Part shown: positions 25,367 through 33,049 of the stretch, in pieces
Layout of the letters: every line of letters starts with the position of its first letter
Position numbering within the stretch: position 1 is the stretch's first letter
DNA from: Bacteroides sp.
Lineage (GTDB): Bacteria > Bacteroidota > Bacteroidia > Bacteroidales > P3
Assembly (NCBI GenBank): GCA_023662825.1
Contig: JAMPIH010000006.1
Coordinates: 1-64,000 of the forward strand
Reading direction: 5' to 3'
Length of the DNA stretch: 64,000 bases
Notes under the pieces: generated by a model
What the model saw: only the letters and a program-made list of their open reading frames with translations
What the model was told of the DNA's origin: nothing
Database searches by the model: none
Position numbers and translations under genes: made by a program

Positions 25367-26314
25367 TCATATAGACTCCTGCAAGGCTTCCCGGTCCAGT
25401 TGGGCGCGCGACTTACTGCGCGTTACCAGAAACACGCCCGAGAACACCAGCAGGCAGGCCACGCCCTTGATCCACGTAAAGCCGTCCTGCCCCAGAATCA
25501 GCGCCAAAGCGGCGGCAGTAATGGGCTGGATATAGTTATAGACACTCAAGACCGTGGGACGGAGCCGTTTCTGCGCGACCGGAATCAGCAGGTAGGTGAA
25601 TCCCGTGGCCATGAACACGGTATAGCCGATGCAGAGGTAGATGCCCGGGGGAATGGCGGCGTAATCGACGGCCGCCGCATAGCGGAACAGGAAGGGTACG
25701 GAAAAGAGTGCCGAAAAGGAGAACATCCAGCGCATGACCGTTACCGGCCTGTAGCGCGCCACCACATCGCGGAAAGCCGTAAGATAGACGGCGTAGAACA
25801 ACCCGCTGGCCAGACAGAGCAGGATGCCGAGAATACTGTTGCGGCCGCTCTCGGCCACCGCCTCGCCGGTAATGTACTTGCCGGCTATCATCAGCACCGC
25901 CCCGCACAAGCCCAGGCAGACCCCGCCGGCCTTCATCCACGAAATGGGCTCGCGCAGGAAAAAGGCCGCCAGCAACATGGTGAGGATGGGCGTAAAGGTT
26001 ACCACGATGGCCGTTTCCACGGGCGCGGCATATTCAAGCCCCACCACGAACAGCATCTGGTTCAGCAGCACCCCGAACACCGAAGCCGCCGCCAGGCGTC
26101 CCAGATCCTTCAATGGCACCTTTTCCCATTTCACGAAGAGCGATACGGTCCAGAAGAACAGCAGGGCGCCCGTGGTGCGGAAAAACGCCATGGCGAAAGA
26201 GGAGATGTATTCCGGCATCACGATTTTCGACAACGGAATGTTGACCCCGAAAACGATATTGCATATCAATATCGACAAATGTCCCTTGAGCGCGCCTTTA
26301 TTGTCTGTCATCAC
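25367..26314 (-). CDS. EamA/DMT family transporter
   Basis: 315 residues with ten predicted membrane segments in two EamA repeats: residues ~15-140 (FVGVNIPLSKIV-like start, TGALLFFWTVSLF) and ~160-300 (GILLCLASGLFYAVYLTAF, VLSVYNYIQPITAAALALILGQD). The IQPI..A...G pattern near the end is typical. DMT transporters export metabolites such as amino acids; the substrate here is unknown. It stands alone, with TACATTCG at 26332-26339, a weak variant of the -7 element, just upstream. Confidence 0.88.
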   Translation of the reverse strand: MMTDNKGALKGHLSILICNIVFGVNIPLSKIVMPEYISSFAMAFFRTTGALLFFWTVSLFVKWEKVPLKDLGRLAAASVFGVLLNQMLFVVGLEYAAPVETAIVVTFTPILTMLLAAFFLREPISWMKAGGVCLGLCGAVLMIAGKYITGEAVAESGRNSILGILLCLASGLFYAVYLTAFRDVVARYRPVTVMRWMFSFSALFSVPFLFRYAAAVDYAAIPPGIYLCIGYTVFMATGFTYLLIPVAQKRLRPTVLSVYNYIQPITAAALALILGQDGFTWIKGVACLLVFSGVFLVTRSKSRAQLDREALQESI

Positions 26315-26391
26315 GGTGGTTAAAAACGCCGCGAATGTACAACATTTTGGCGTTGGTTCCCCCTTCTAAGGCCGCCGCCCCCGGCAGAAGC

Positions 26392-27942
26392 CTACCGCCC
26401 GTAATCGGCGCGGTCTATGCAGCGGTAGTGCAGGGCTTCCCCCACGTGTTCGATGCCGATCTTTTCCGCGCCCGCCAGATCCGCGATGGTGCGCGCCACC
26501 TTCAGGATACGGTGGTAGGTGCGCGCCGACAGCCCGTACTGGTTCATGGCGGTCTTCAGCAGGTTGCCCGAATCCTTTTCAAGCGCGCAGAAACGGGCTA
26601 TCTGCCGCACCGACATCTGCGCGTTGCAGAACAGGTTCAAGCCTGCGAAGCGCGCCTGCTGAATCTGCCGCGCCTTGAGCACCCGCTCGCGGATCACCGC
26701 GCTCGGCTCCCCGCTCGAGGCCGAGGCCAATTCCTTATAAGGCACGGGCAACACCTGCACGTGCAGGTCCATACGGTCCAGCAAGGGCCCCGAAACCTTG
26801 TTCAGGTAGCGCTCCACCGCCTGCGGCCTGCAGGTGCAGGGCGTGTCGGGCGAACCGTAATACCCGCAGGGGCAGGGATTCATCGAGGCCACCAGCATGA
26901 AACCCGCCGGATACTCCACCCGCATCTTGGCGCGGCAGATGCTTATCTTGCGGTCTTCCAGAGGCTGCCGCAACACCTCGAGCGTGGCGCGCGCGAATTC
27001 GGGCAGTTCGTCCAAGAACAGCACCCCGTTGTGCGCCAGCGAGATCTCGCCCGGCTGCGGATAGGAACCGCCCCCCACCAGCGCCGCATAACTCACCGTG
27101 TGGTGCGGGTCGCGGAAGGGTCGGGAACGTATCAGGCGGTCGGAAGCCACCAATTTGCCCGCCACCGAATAGATCTTGGTGGTCTCCAAGGCTTCCTCGA
27201 CGGTAAGCGGCGGCAGGATGCCCGGCAGACGCCGCGCCAGCATTGTCTTGCCCGAACCCGGCGGGCCTATCAGCAGTATGTTGTGGCCTCCGGCGGCGGT
27301 TATCTCTAAGGCGCGCTTGCAGAACGCCTGCCCCTTTACATCGCTGAAATCGGGTTCCTCGCCCGCCTGCCCGGTTTCGTCTTGCCCGTCCCTGGCCGGC
27401 TCAAAGGCCTGCAATCCGGCCTCGCCTCTGAAAAAACGCACCACCTGCCCGAGATTCTCCGCCCCATAAACGGGAATCCCTCCCACCATGGCGGCTTCGG
27501 GTGCGTTTTTCATCGGCAGTATCAAGCCTTTGAAGCCTTGCTTGCGGGCTTCTATCGCGAACGGCAGCACGCCCTTGATAGGACGCAGGCTGCCGTCTAG
27601 CGAAAGTTCGCCCATAATCAGATAGTCCTCTATCTCCTTGCATTCGGCGCCATTCCGGCTCAACTGCCCTGAAGCGGCAAGGATTCCCATCGCCAGCGTA
27701 AGGTCGTAGGCCGTGCCCTCCTTGCGCAGGTCGGCCGGCGCCATATTGATGACTATCTTCTTTACCGGCACCTTGTAGCCGCAATGCGCCAAAGCCGTGG
27801 CTATACGGTAATGGCTCTCCTTTACCGCCACATCGGGCAAGCCCACCAACATGAAGTTGACGCCCGTCTCCACACTGGTTTCCACCCGTATTATCATGGC
27901 ATCGATGCCCACGATGGCCGCTCCGTACGTTCTCGCAATCAT
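26392..27942 (-). CDS. YifB/ComM-family Mg-chelatase-like AAA ATPase
   Basis: 516 residues in the usual three-part layout: a Lon-like/S5-fold N-terminus (VETSVETGVNFMLVGLPDVAVKES), an AAA+ core with Walker A LLIGPPGSGKTM, SRPFRDPHHTVSYAALVGGG and Walker B GVLFLDELPEF, a cysteine pair region (NPCPCGYYGSP..CTC), and a helical C-terminal lid. ComM, the best-studied member, is a DNA helicase that aids branch migration during transformation; the role in Bacteroidota is not established. Transcribed alone. Confidence 0.92.
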   Translation of the reverse strand: MIARTYGAAIVGIDAMIIRVETSVETGVNFMLVGLPDVAVKESHYRIATALAHCGYKVPVKKIVINMAPADLRKEGTAYDLTLAMGILAASGQLSRNGAECKEIEDYLIMGELSLDGSLRPIKGVLPFAIEARKQGFKGLILPMKNAPEAAMVGGIPVYGAENLGQVVRFFRGEAGLQAFEPARDGQDETGQAGEEPDFSDVKGQAFCKRALEITAAGGHNILLIGPPGSGKTMLARRLPGILPPLTVEEALETTKIYSVAGKLVASDRLIRSRPFRDPHHTVSYAALVGGGSYPQPGEISLAHNGVLFLDELPEFARATLEVLRQPLEDRKISICRAKMRVEYPAGFMLVASMNPCPCGYYGSPDTPCTCRPQAVERYLNKVSGPLLDRMDLHVQVLPVPYKELASASSGEPSAVIRERVLKARQIQQARFAGLNLFCNAQMSVRQIARFCALEKDSGNLLKTAMNQYGLSARTYHRILKVARTIADLAGAEKIGIEHVGEALHYRCIDRADYGR

Positions 27943-28133
27943 ATCGACTGTTTTCTTATATAATCCCGTTTTGCGGATTTATCGAAGTTTCATACAAAAA
28001 ATGTTTTCCAAGAAAAATTTTCATAACCACACAATATACAGATTACAACCAATTTATACCAACAAAAAGGCCATTTCAAAAGCATCAAAAAAATTTTTTT
28101 TCAAAAAAGGCTTGCCGATTCAAAAACTTAACA

Positions 28134-28181
28134 TACCTTTGCAGTGTACTACGAAACTAATACAGTATTTTTGTAGCACAC
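28134..28181 (+). promoter_or_regulatory. Promoter and inverted-repeat operator of the ABC/GntR operon
   Basis: TACCTTTG at 28134-28141 is a good -7 element with TTG at 28112-28114 as a possible -33. Just downstream, GTGTACTAC (28144-28152) and GTAGCACAC (28173-28181) form an inverted repeat (8 of 9) around the predicted start. YtrA-type GntR regulators encoded in ABC operons usually bind their own promoter, so this is the likely operator. A second -7-like TATTTTTG is at 28166-28173. Confidence 0.55.
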
Positions 28182-28219
28182 AAAAAGCAACAACACTAAA
28201 CTTAAAGGAGGAAAACGCC

Positions 28220-28303
28220 ATGTTCAACAAGACCTTTATCAACAAACGGATCTTTACCAGACCCATCCGGATCGAACTCCGTAACAAAAGATACATTTTC
28301 TAA
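28220..28303 (+). CDS. 27-residue leader ORF
   Basis: A short ORF begins at ATG 28220 behind AAAGGAGG, the strongest Shine-Dalgarno match I noticed in the window. It encodes a very basic peptide (MFNKTFINKRIFTRPIRI at the start, ending RNKRYIF) and stops 18 bases before the ABC ATPase start. It is the first ORF of the transcript that also encodes the ABC exporter and GntR regulator. It could be a regulatory leader peptide or a small protein in its own right. No homologue is known to me. Confidence 0.5.
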   Translation: MFNKTFINKRIFTRPIRIELRNKRYIF

Positions 28304-28321
28304 CCCCTAATACCTGCAACG

Positions 28322-29224
28322 ATGATCGAAATAAAAGACCTCAGTTTCCGGTACGGCAAGCATTACACCGTATTCGAACAATTGAACATGAACCTCAAGG
28401 CCGGTTATATCTACGGGCTGCTGGGCGAGAACGGCGTGGGCAAGACCACCCTGCTGCGCATGCTCGCGGGCCTGCGCTTCCCATGCGAAGGCTCCATCCG
28501 CATCATGGGACACGATCCCCGCCGCCGCTCCCCCGAACTGCTTTCGGAGGTGTATTACCTGCCCGAAGTGATCGACCCCGTCAAACTCTCACTCAACGAA
28601 TACGTGCGGCTCTATTCGCCCTTCTACCCCCGCTTCAGCCACGAACAGCTGGCGCATTACGTAAGCGAATTAGGCATCAACCCCACGCGCAAGATCAACA
28701 AAAGCTCGCACGGACAGCAGAAAAAGGCCATGATGTGCTTCGCCTTGGCCTGCAACACCAAGCTGCTGCTTATGGACGAGCCCACCAACGGCATGGACAT
28801 CCCCTCCAAGGGCATCTTCCGCCGCCTCATCGCACAGGCCGCCGACGACAGCAAGTGCTTCGTGATCTCCACCCATCAGGTAAGGGATCTGGAGAACCTC
28901 ATCGACCCCATCATCATCCTGGAAAGGAACCGCATCCTGCTCAACAACAGCGTGGAAGAAATCACCCGTAAGCTGTGGTTCGGCCGCAAACCCGAAAAGT
29001 CGGACAAGGACCTTTACCGCGAGGAATGCGTGGGTGGATATAATATAGTGGGATACAACGAAGAAGGCGAGGAAACCAAGGTGGATATCGAGATGCTGTT
29101 CAACGCCGCCATCCAGAACAAGGGCCTGTTCAAACGCATGTTCATCGACGAGCTGAACCCGGAACTGCGTTCCGACTTCGCCATCGAGATGGAAAAGCGC
29201 CTCAACGCCGACTCTTTAAAATAA
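28322..29224 (+). CDS. ABC transporter ATP-binding protein
   Basis: 300 residues. Walker A is LLGENGVGKTT, the signature region is divergent (KSSHGQQKKAMMCFALAC in place of LSGGQ), and Walker B is LLLMDEPTNGMD, followed by the switch His in VISTHQVRD. The C-terminal 90 residues extend beyond the nucleotide-binding domain, as in YtrB/CcmA-like exporters. It pairs with the membrane protein that follows after 41 bases. Operons of this type with YtrA regulators respond to envelope stress or antibiotics in other bacteria; the substrate here is unknown. Confidence 0.92.
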   Translation: MIEIKDLSFRYGKHYTVFEQLNMNLKAGYIYGLLGENGVGKTTLLRMLAGLRFPCEGSIRIMGHDPRRRSPELLSEVYYLPEVIDPVKLSLNEYVRLYSPFYPRFSHEQLAHYVSELGINPTRKINKSSHGQQKKAMMCFALACNTKLLLMDEPTNGMDIPSKGIFRRLIAQAADDSKCFVISTHQVRDLENLIDPIIILERNRILLNNSVEEITRKLWFGRKPEKSDKDLYREECVGGYNIVGYNEEGEETKVDIEMLFNAAIQNKGLFKRMFIDELNPELRSDFAIEMEKRLNADSLK

Positions 29225-29265
29225 CCCATTCAATCACACACCATTAACCCTAAAACATTTCAGCC

Positions 29266-29997
29266 ATGAATACCAGCGAATTCTCCATATCCCGTTTTGG
29301 CATGTTGCTCAAGAGCGAACTGCAACGCAACCTCAAGGACATACTGATCCTTACCGGCGTAATCCTCGGGCTTTACCTGCTTTCTCCCATGGGCGACGGC
29401 CACCTGTCCACCTCCCCCTTTATCCCCTATATCGGTTTCGCCGCCTTCGCCCTGCCTTTCTTCTTTTACAAGCACCTGTTCCATACCACCAAAGGCGTGG
29501 CTTTCGGCCAGCTGCCCGCCAGCCAGACCGAGAAATTCCTAAGCATTTTCTGCATCTGCACGATTATCGTACCCATCGCCATGTTGGTTTTTTCCTGGAT
29601 CGTGAGCCTGGCCGGGGTCGGGCTTACCGGCCGCAGCGAAATGATGTTCGACCTCTTGGGCTGCTTTACCTCCCGCTCCCGGCTCGGCTTTTTCGACTCC
29701 ACCTTTTGGTCGATCGTGGGCATGCAGAGCGTGTCCGTCTGGGGTGTCTGCTTCTTTAAGTCCGGGAAATTCGGCAAGACCCTGCTTTCGCTGCTCTGCG
29801 TCTCGGTAGCCGGAATGATCCTGGTAAGCATGTACGGCTACAGCCTGCACCACTCCGGTGCCCTGATGAACGGTTTCTACATCGAGGAATTCACCGCCAC
29901 CCGTCTGGCCACCATTTTCGATATTTTCCTTTCCATCGTGTTGCCGGTAGGGCTTTGGGTATGGAGTTTCTTTAAAATCAGACGGCAGCAGTTCTAA
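29266..29997 (+). CDS. ABC-2-type membrane protein
   Basis: 243 residues with about six membrane segments (ILILTGVILGLYLLSPMGDG, PYIGFAAFALPFFFYKHLF, FCICTIIVPIAMLVFSWIVS, LLSLLCVSVAGMILVSMYGY, and ILPVGLWVWSF-like C-terminus). It is the membrane partner of the ABC ATPase upstream. The sequence carries no motif that tells the substrate. The GntR gene follows after 36 bases. Confidence 0.8.
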   Translation: MNTSEFSISRFGMLLKSELQRNLKDILILTGVILGLYLLSPMGDGHLSTSPFIPYIGFAAFALPFFFYKHLFHTTKGVAFGQLPASQTEKFLSIFCICTIIVPIAMLVFSWIVSLAGVGLTGRSEMMFDLLGCFTSRSRLGFFDSTFWSIVGMQSVSVWGVCFFKSGKFGKTLLSLLCVSVAGMILVSMYGYSLHHSGALMNGFYIEEFTATRLATIFDIFLSIVLPVGLWVWSFFKIRRQQF

Positions 29998-30033
29998 GCC
30001 GCGCCGCTTGGTCTAACGCTAAAAAACAACCCT

Positions 30034-30375
30034 ATGGAATTTAAATCGGACAAGGCCATATTCGAGCAGATTGCCGAATATGTGTGCGAGAAGATATTGA
30101 AGGGCGATTATTCGCCGGATGAACGCATTCCTTCGGTGCGCGAGTTCGGCGCCACCCTTATGGTGAACCCCAACACGGTGATGCGCGCCTACGAACACCT
30201 GGAACGCAACGGAATCATCTACAGCAAGCGGGGCATCGGTTTTTTGATCTCGCCCGACAGCCAGGAAAAGGCCACCGCCCTGATGAGCGAAGACTTCCTC
30301 AAGAGCGTGCCGGATTTCGTGTCGCGCATGAAACTCCTGGGCCTCGGATTCAAGGACCTGGAGGCCTACGCCTGA
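30034..30375 (+). CDS. GntR-family regulator, YtrA type
   Basis: 113 residues: a GntR winged helix at the N-terminus (IFEQIAEYVCEKILKGDYSPDERIPSVREFGATLMVNPNTVMRAYEHLE) and only about 40 further residues, the short C-terminal part typical of the YtrA subfamily, which dimerises rather than binding a large ligand. It is the last gene of the ABC operon and probably represses it through the inverted repeat at 28144-28181. Confidence 0.92.
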   Translation: MEFKSDKAIFEQIAEYVCEKILKGDYSPDERIPSVREFGATLMVNPNTVMRAYEHLERNGIIYSKRGIGFLISPDSQEKATALMSEDFLKSVPDFVSRMKLLGLGFKDLEAYA

Positions 30376-30428
30376 AAGAACGGCACAAAAGTTTTGAATC
30401 TTCTTGTTTGAATTTGTTTTTATATTAA

Positions 30429-30436
30429 TATCTTTG
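30429..30436 (+). promoter_or_regulatory. -7 promoter element abutting the TonB-receptor start
   Basis: TATCTTTG ends 5 bases before the ATG at 30442. Transcription from it would begin at or next to the start codon. Confidence 0.6.
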
Positions 30437-30441
30437 TGGCT

Positions 30442-32949
30442 ATGAAAAAACTGATTGGATATACACGGCTGCTGCTCATCCTGGGGCTGGCAGCCGGCGG
30501 GGCGGGAAGCCTGTTGGCCCAGACGGGCAACGTAAGGGGGCGCGTGCTCGACAAGGACAACCTATCGGGCATTCCCTTTGCCAACGTGGTGCTGGTAAAG
30601 GCCGCAGACAGCACGCAGGTAATGGGAACGGCCTCGTCCGACAGCGGTTCGTTTGCCTTTAAACGCATTCCTGCCGGATCTTACTTCTTGCAGGTGGCGG
30701 TATTGGGCTACCACCGCAACAACTCGCCCGTTTTCAAGGTGGATGCCGGACACCGGGAAATCGACCTGGGCGAAATCGGAATGACCTCCGCCTCGGTGCA
30801 GCTGGACAAGGTGGTGATACGCGCCAAACGCCCCCTGATGGAGATGGAGGCTGGCAAGATCACGATGAACGTGTCCCAAAGCATCATCGCCCAGGAAGAC
30901 AACGCCTTCGAGATGCTCAAGAAGTTCCCCGGCATCACGGTCGATAAAGACGACAACATCTCGCTCAACGGCAAGGGCGGCGTGATGGTTACGGTGGACG
31001 ACCGCCCCACCCACCTGAGCGGGCAGAACCTGGCCAACTACCTGCGCAGCATGCCCGGCAACAGCGTGGACAAGATCGAGACGATGAACAACCCCTCCTC
31101 CAAGTACGACGCCGAGGGGGTGAGCGGCATCATCAACATCAAGACCACCAAGATTCAGAACAGCGGCTTCTCGGGCTCGGTGGACGCAGGCGTGCGGATT
31201 TCCCCGCGCGTGGGTTACAACGCGGGCATAGACCTGAACTACCGCCACAGGAAGTTTACGGTTTACGGTTCTTTCTCAGCCTATCAAGGCAACAATTCCC
31301 AGTATTTTTCGGGCTACACCCGCTATGCGGACGGCAGCCGGCAGGAAGTGAACGGCAAGGAATCCGGCAAACGCTCCGGCATGAACAAGTACCTGAGCTT
31401 TTACGGCAAGGGCGGACTGGACTACTATATCTCCAAAGCCGACGTGCTGAGCCTTACCTATCAGGGTTCGGGCGGCAAATACCGCAACGACTTCAACAAC
31501 TTCCGCACCCGTTTCTACCCCGCACAGGCACCCGATTCGGTGCTCTTTACATTCGACCAAACAGCCAACTCAACCTACGACGAACAGAACCATAACGTGA
31601 ACCTGAACTACGAGCACACCTTCGATACCGTATATAACCGCAAGCTCACGCTCAACTTCGACTATATCCGCAATATCGAGAAAAGCCACGGTTCAAACGG
31701 CCTCAATTACTATACGGGCGATTTTAACGGCAACGCGCCCGCCCTGGCCACGGGATACGACCTCTCCAACCCGTTTTCGTCGGACATATACAGCTTCAAG
31801 GCCGACTACGAGCATCCGTTCAACACACAGACCCGCCTGGAAGCCGGCCTCAAGTTCAGCTACACCGGCAACAACTACCGCTACTTCTACACCGAGTTCG
31901 ACAGCGCCACCGTTCCCAACCGCTACCTCTACAACGAGATCATCGGGGCTGCCTACGCTATGGTGAACCACACCTTCAAGACCAAGACCGTGCTGCAGGT
32001 GGGCGTGCGCGCCGAATACACGCGCACCCACGGCAAGAACCTCGACATGGACTCGGCAAACACCAATCAATACATACGCCCCTTCCCCAACATCAGCATA
32101 AGCCAGCCCATCGGCAGCAAGAACCAGCTGAGCCTGTCGTACCGCTACCGGCTCTCGCGCCCCGGCTACTACTCGCTCAATCCTTTCCTGACCCGTAACC
32201 AGGCCGACCAGTACAGCGCGGGGAACCCTTTCCTGAAGCCCGAATACTCCCACGTGCTCGACCTCACCTACTCGTTCAACTACAAGTTCTTCGCCACCAT
32301 CGGCTACGTGCATACAGACGGAACCCCGCAACAGATCAACTTCTACGGCACCGACCCCGACGGCCGCCCCGTAACCTTCCGCCAGACGGTAAACGCGGGC
32401 AAGAGCGACCGGCTCGACCTCAACCTCTCCACCCAGCTCACCTTCTTCAAGATTTGGCGGCTCTCGGTGTTCCTAAACGGCAGCTACGGCGAGGAACACA
32501 TCAAATACAGGGATATGGAGGAATCGCGCCGCACCTTTACCTCCGGCTACTGGATCAACACCGAGGTGGACGCCCACAAGAACCTGACCCTCTCGGCCTA
32601 CAGCTGGGGCACGATGCCCACCCGCTCCCTGTTCGAATACAATTACGGCATCTACGGCGGCGGTCTCGGACTGAAAGCCTTCTTCCTCGACAAGACGCTG
32701 ACCCTCTCGGCCTCGTTCTATGCTTCCTTTACCGGCTACGACGCAAAATCCACCTATCCGGAGGCCGACGGCCGCAAGACCGTTTCCAGAACGCACTACG
32801 GCTGGGACATGTACACGGGCAGGATCTCGCTTTCGTACCGTTTCGGCAACAACAAGATGATGAACCGCAACCCGCGCCAGAAGGCGGCGGCCGACGAGTC
32901 CTCGCGCCTGGGAGGCGGCGGGAGCGGCAACAACGCCCGCGGCAACTAA
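30442..32949 (+). CDS. TonB-dependent outer-membrane receptor-like protein
   Basis: 835 residues: signal peptide (LLLILGLAAGGAGSLLAQ), a carboxypeptidase-regulatory-like domain (GNVRGRVLDKDNLSGIPFANVVL, ~residues 28-110), a plug domain (AFEMLKKFPGITVDKDDNI .. SKYDAEGVSGIINIKT), and a long beta-barrel of the OMP_b-brl_3 group ending IRISLSYRFGNNK-like. Such proteins move large substrates or act as surface receptors with TonB energy; here the TonB box and substrate are not evident and no SusD gene is adjacent. The frame opens at a GTG (30436) inside the promoter; ATG 30442 is preferred. Transcript may be leaderless. Confidence 0.88.
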   Translation: MKKLIGYTRLLLILGLAAGGAGSLLAQTGNVRGRVLDKDNLSGIPFANVVLVKAADSTQVMGTASSDSGSFAFKRIPAGSYFLQVAVLGYHRNNSPVFKVDAGHREIDLGEIGMTSASVQLDKVVIRAKRPLMEMEAGKITMNVSQSIIAQEDNAFEMLKKFPGITVDKDDNISLNGKGGVMVTVDDRPTHLSGQNLANYLRSMPGNSVDKIETMNNPSSKYDAEGVSGIINIKTTKIQNSGFSGSVDAGVRISPRVGYNAGIDLNYRHRKFTVYGSFSAYQGNNSQYFSGYTRYADGSRQEVNGKESGKRSGMNKYLSFYGKGGLDYYISKADVLSLTYQGSGGKYRNDFNNFRTRFYPAQAPDSVLFTFDQTANSTYDEQNHNVNLNYEHTFDTVYNRKLTLNFDYIRNIEKSHGSNGLNYYTGDFNGNAPALATGYDLSNPFSSDIYSFKADYEHPFNTQTRLEAGLKFSYTGNNYRYFYTEFDSATVPNRYLYNEIIGAAYAMVNHTFKTKTVLQVGVRAEYTRTHGKNLDMDSANTNQYIRPFPNISISQPIGSKNQLSLSYRYRLSRPGYYSLNPFLTRNQADQYSAGNPFLKPEYSHVLDLTYSFNYKFFATIGYVHTDGTPQQINFYGTDPDGRPVTFRQTVNAGKSDRLDLNLSTQLTFFKIWRLSVFLNGSYGEEHIKYRDMEESRRTFTSGYWINTEVDAHKNLTLSAYSWGTMPTRSLFEYNYGIYGGGLGLKAFFLDKTLTLSASFYASFTGYDAKSTYPEADGRKTVSRTHYGWDMYTGRISLSYRFGNNKMMNRNPRQKAAADESSRLGGGGSGNNARGN

Positions 32950-33049
32950 AACAAGGCAAGGCCGTGTTTCCTACCGAAAAAAATCGTACATTCGTGCGCT
33001 GTTAACGGGGTGAGGTTTCATTCCGGAGCCATAAACAAACTTTTACACA

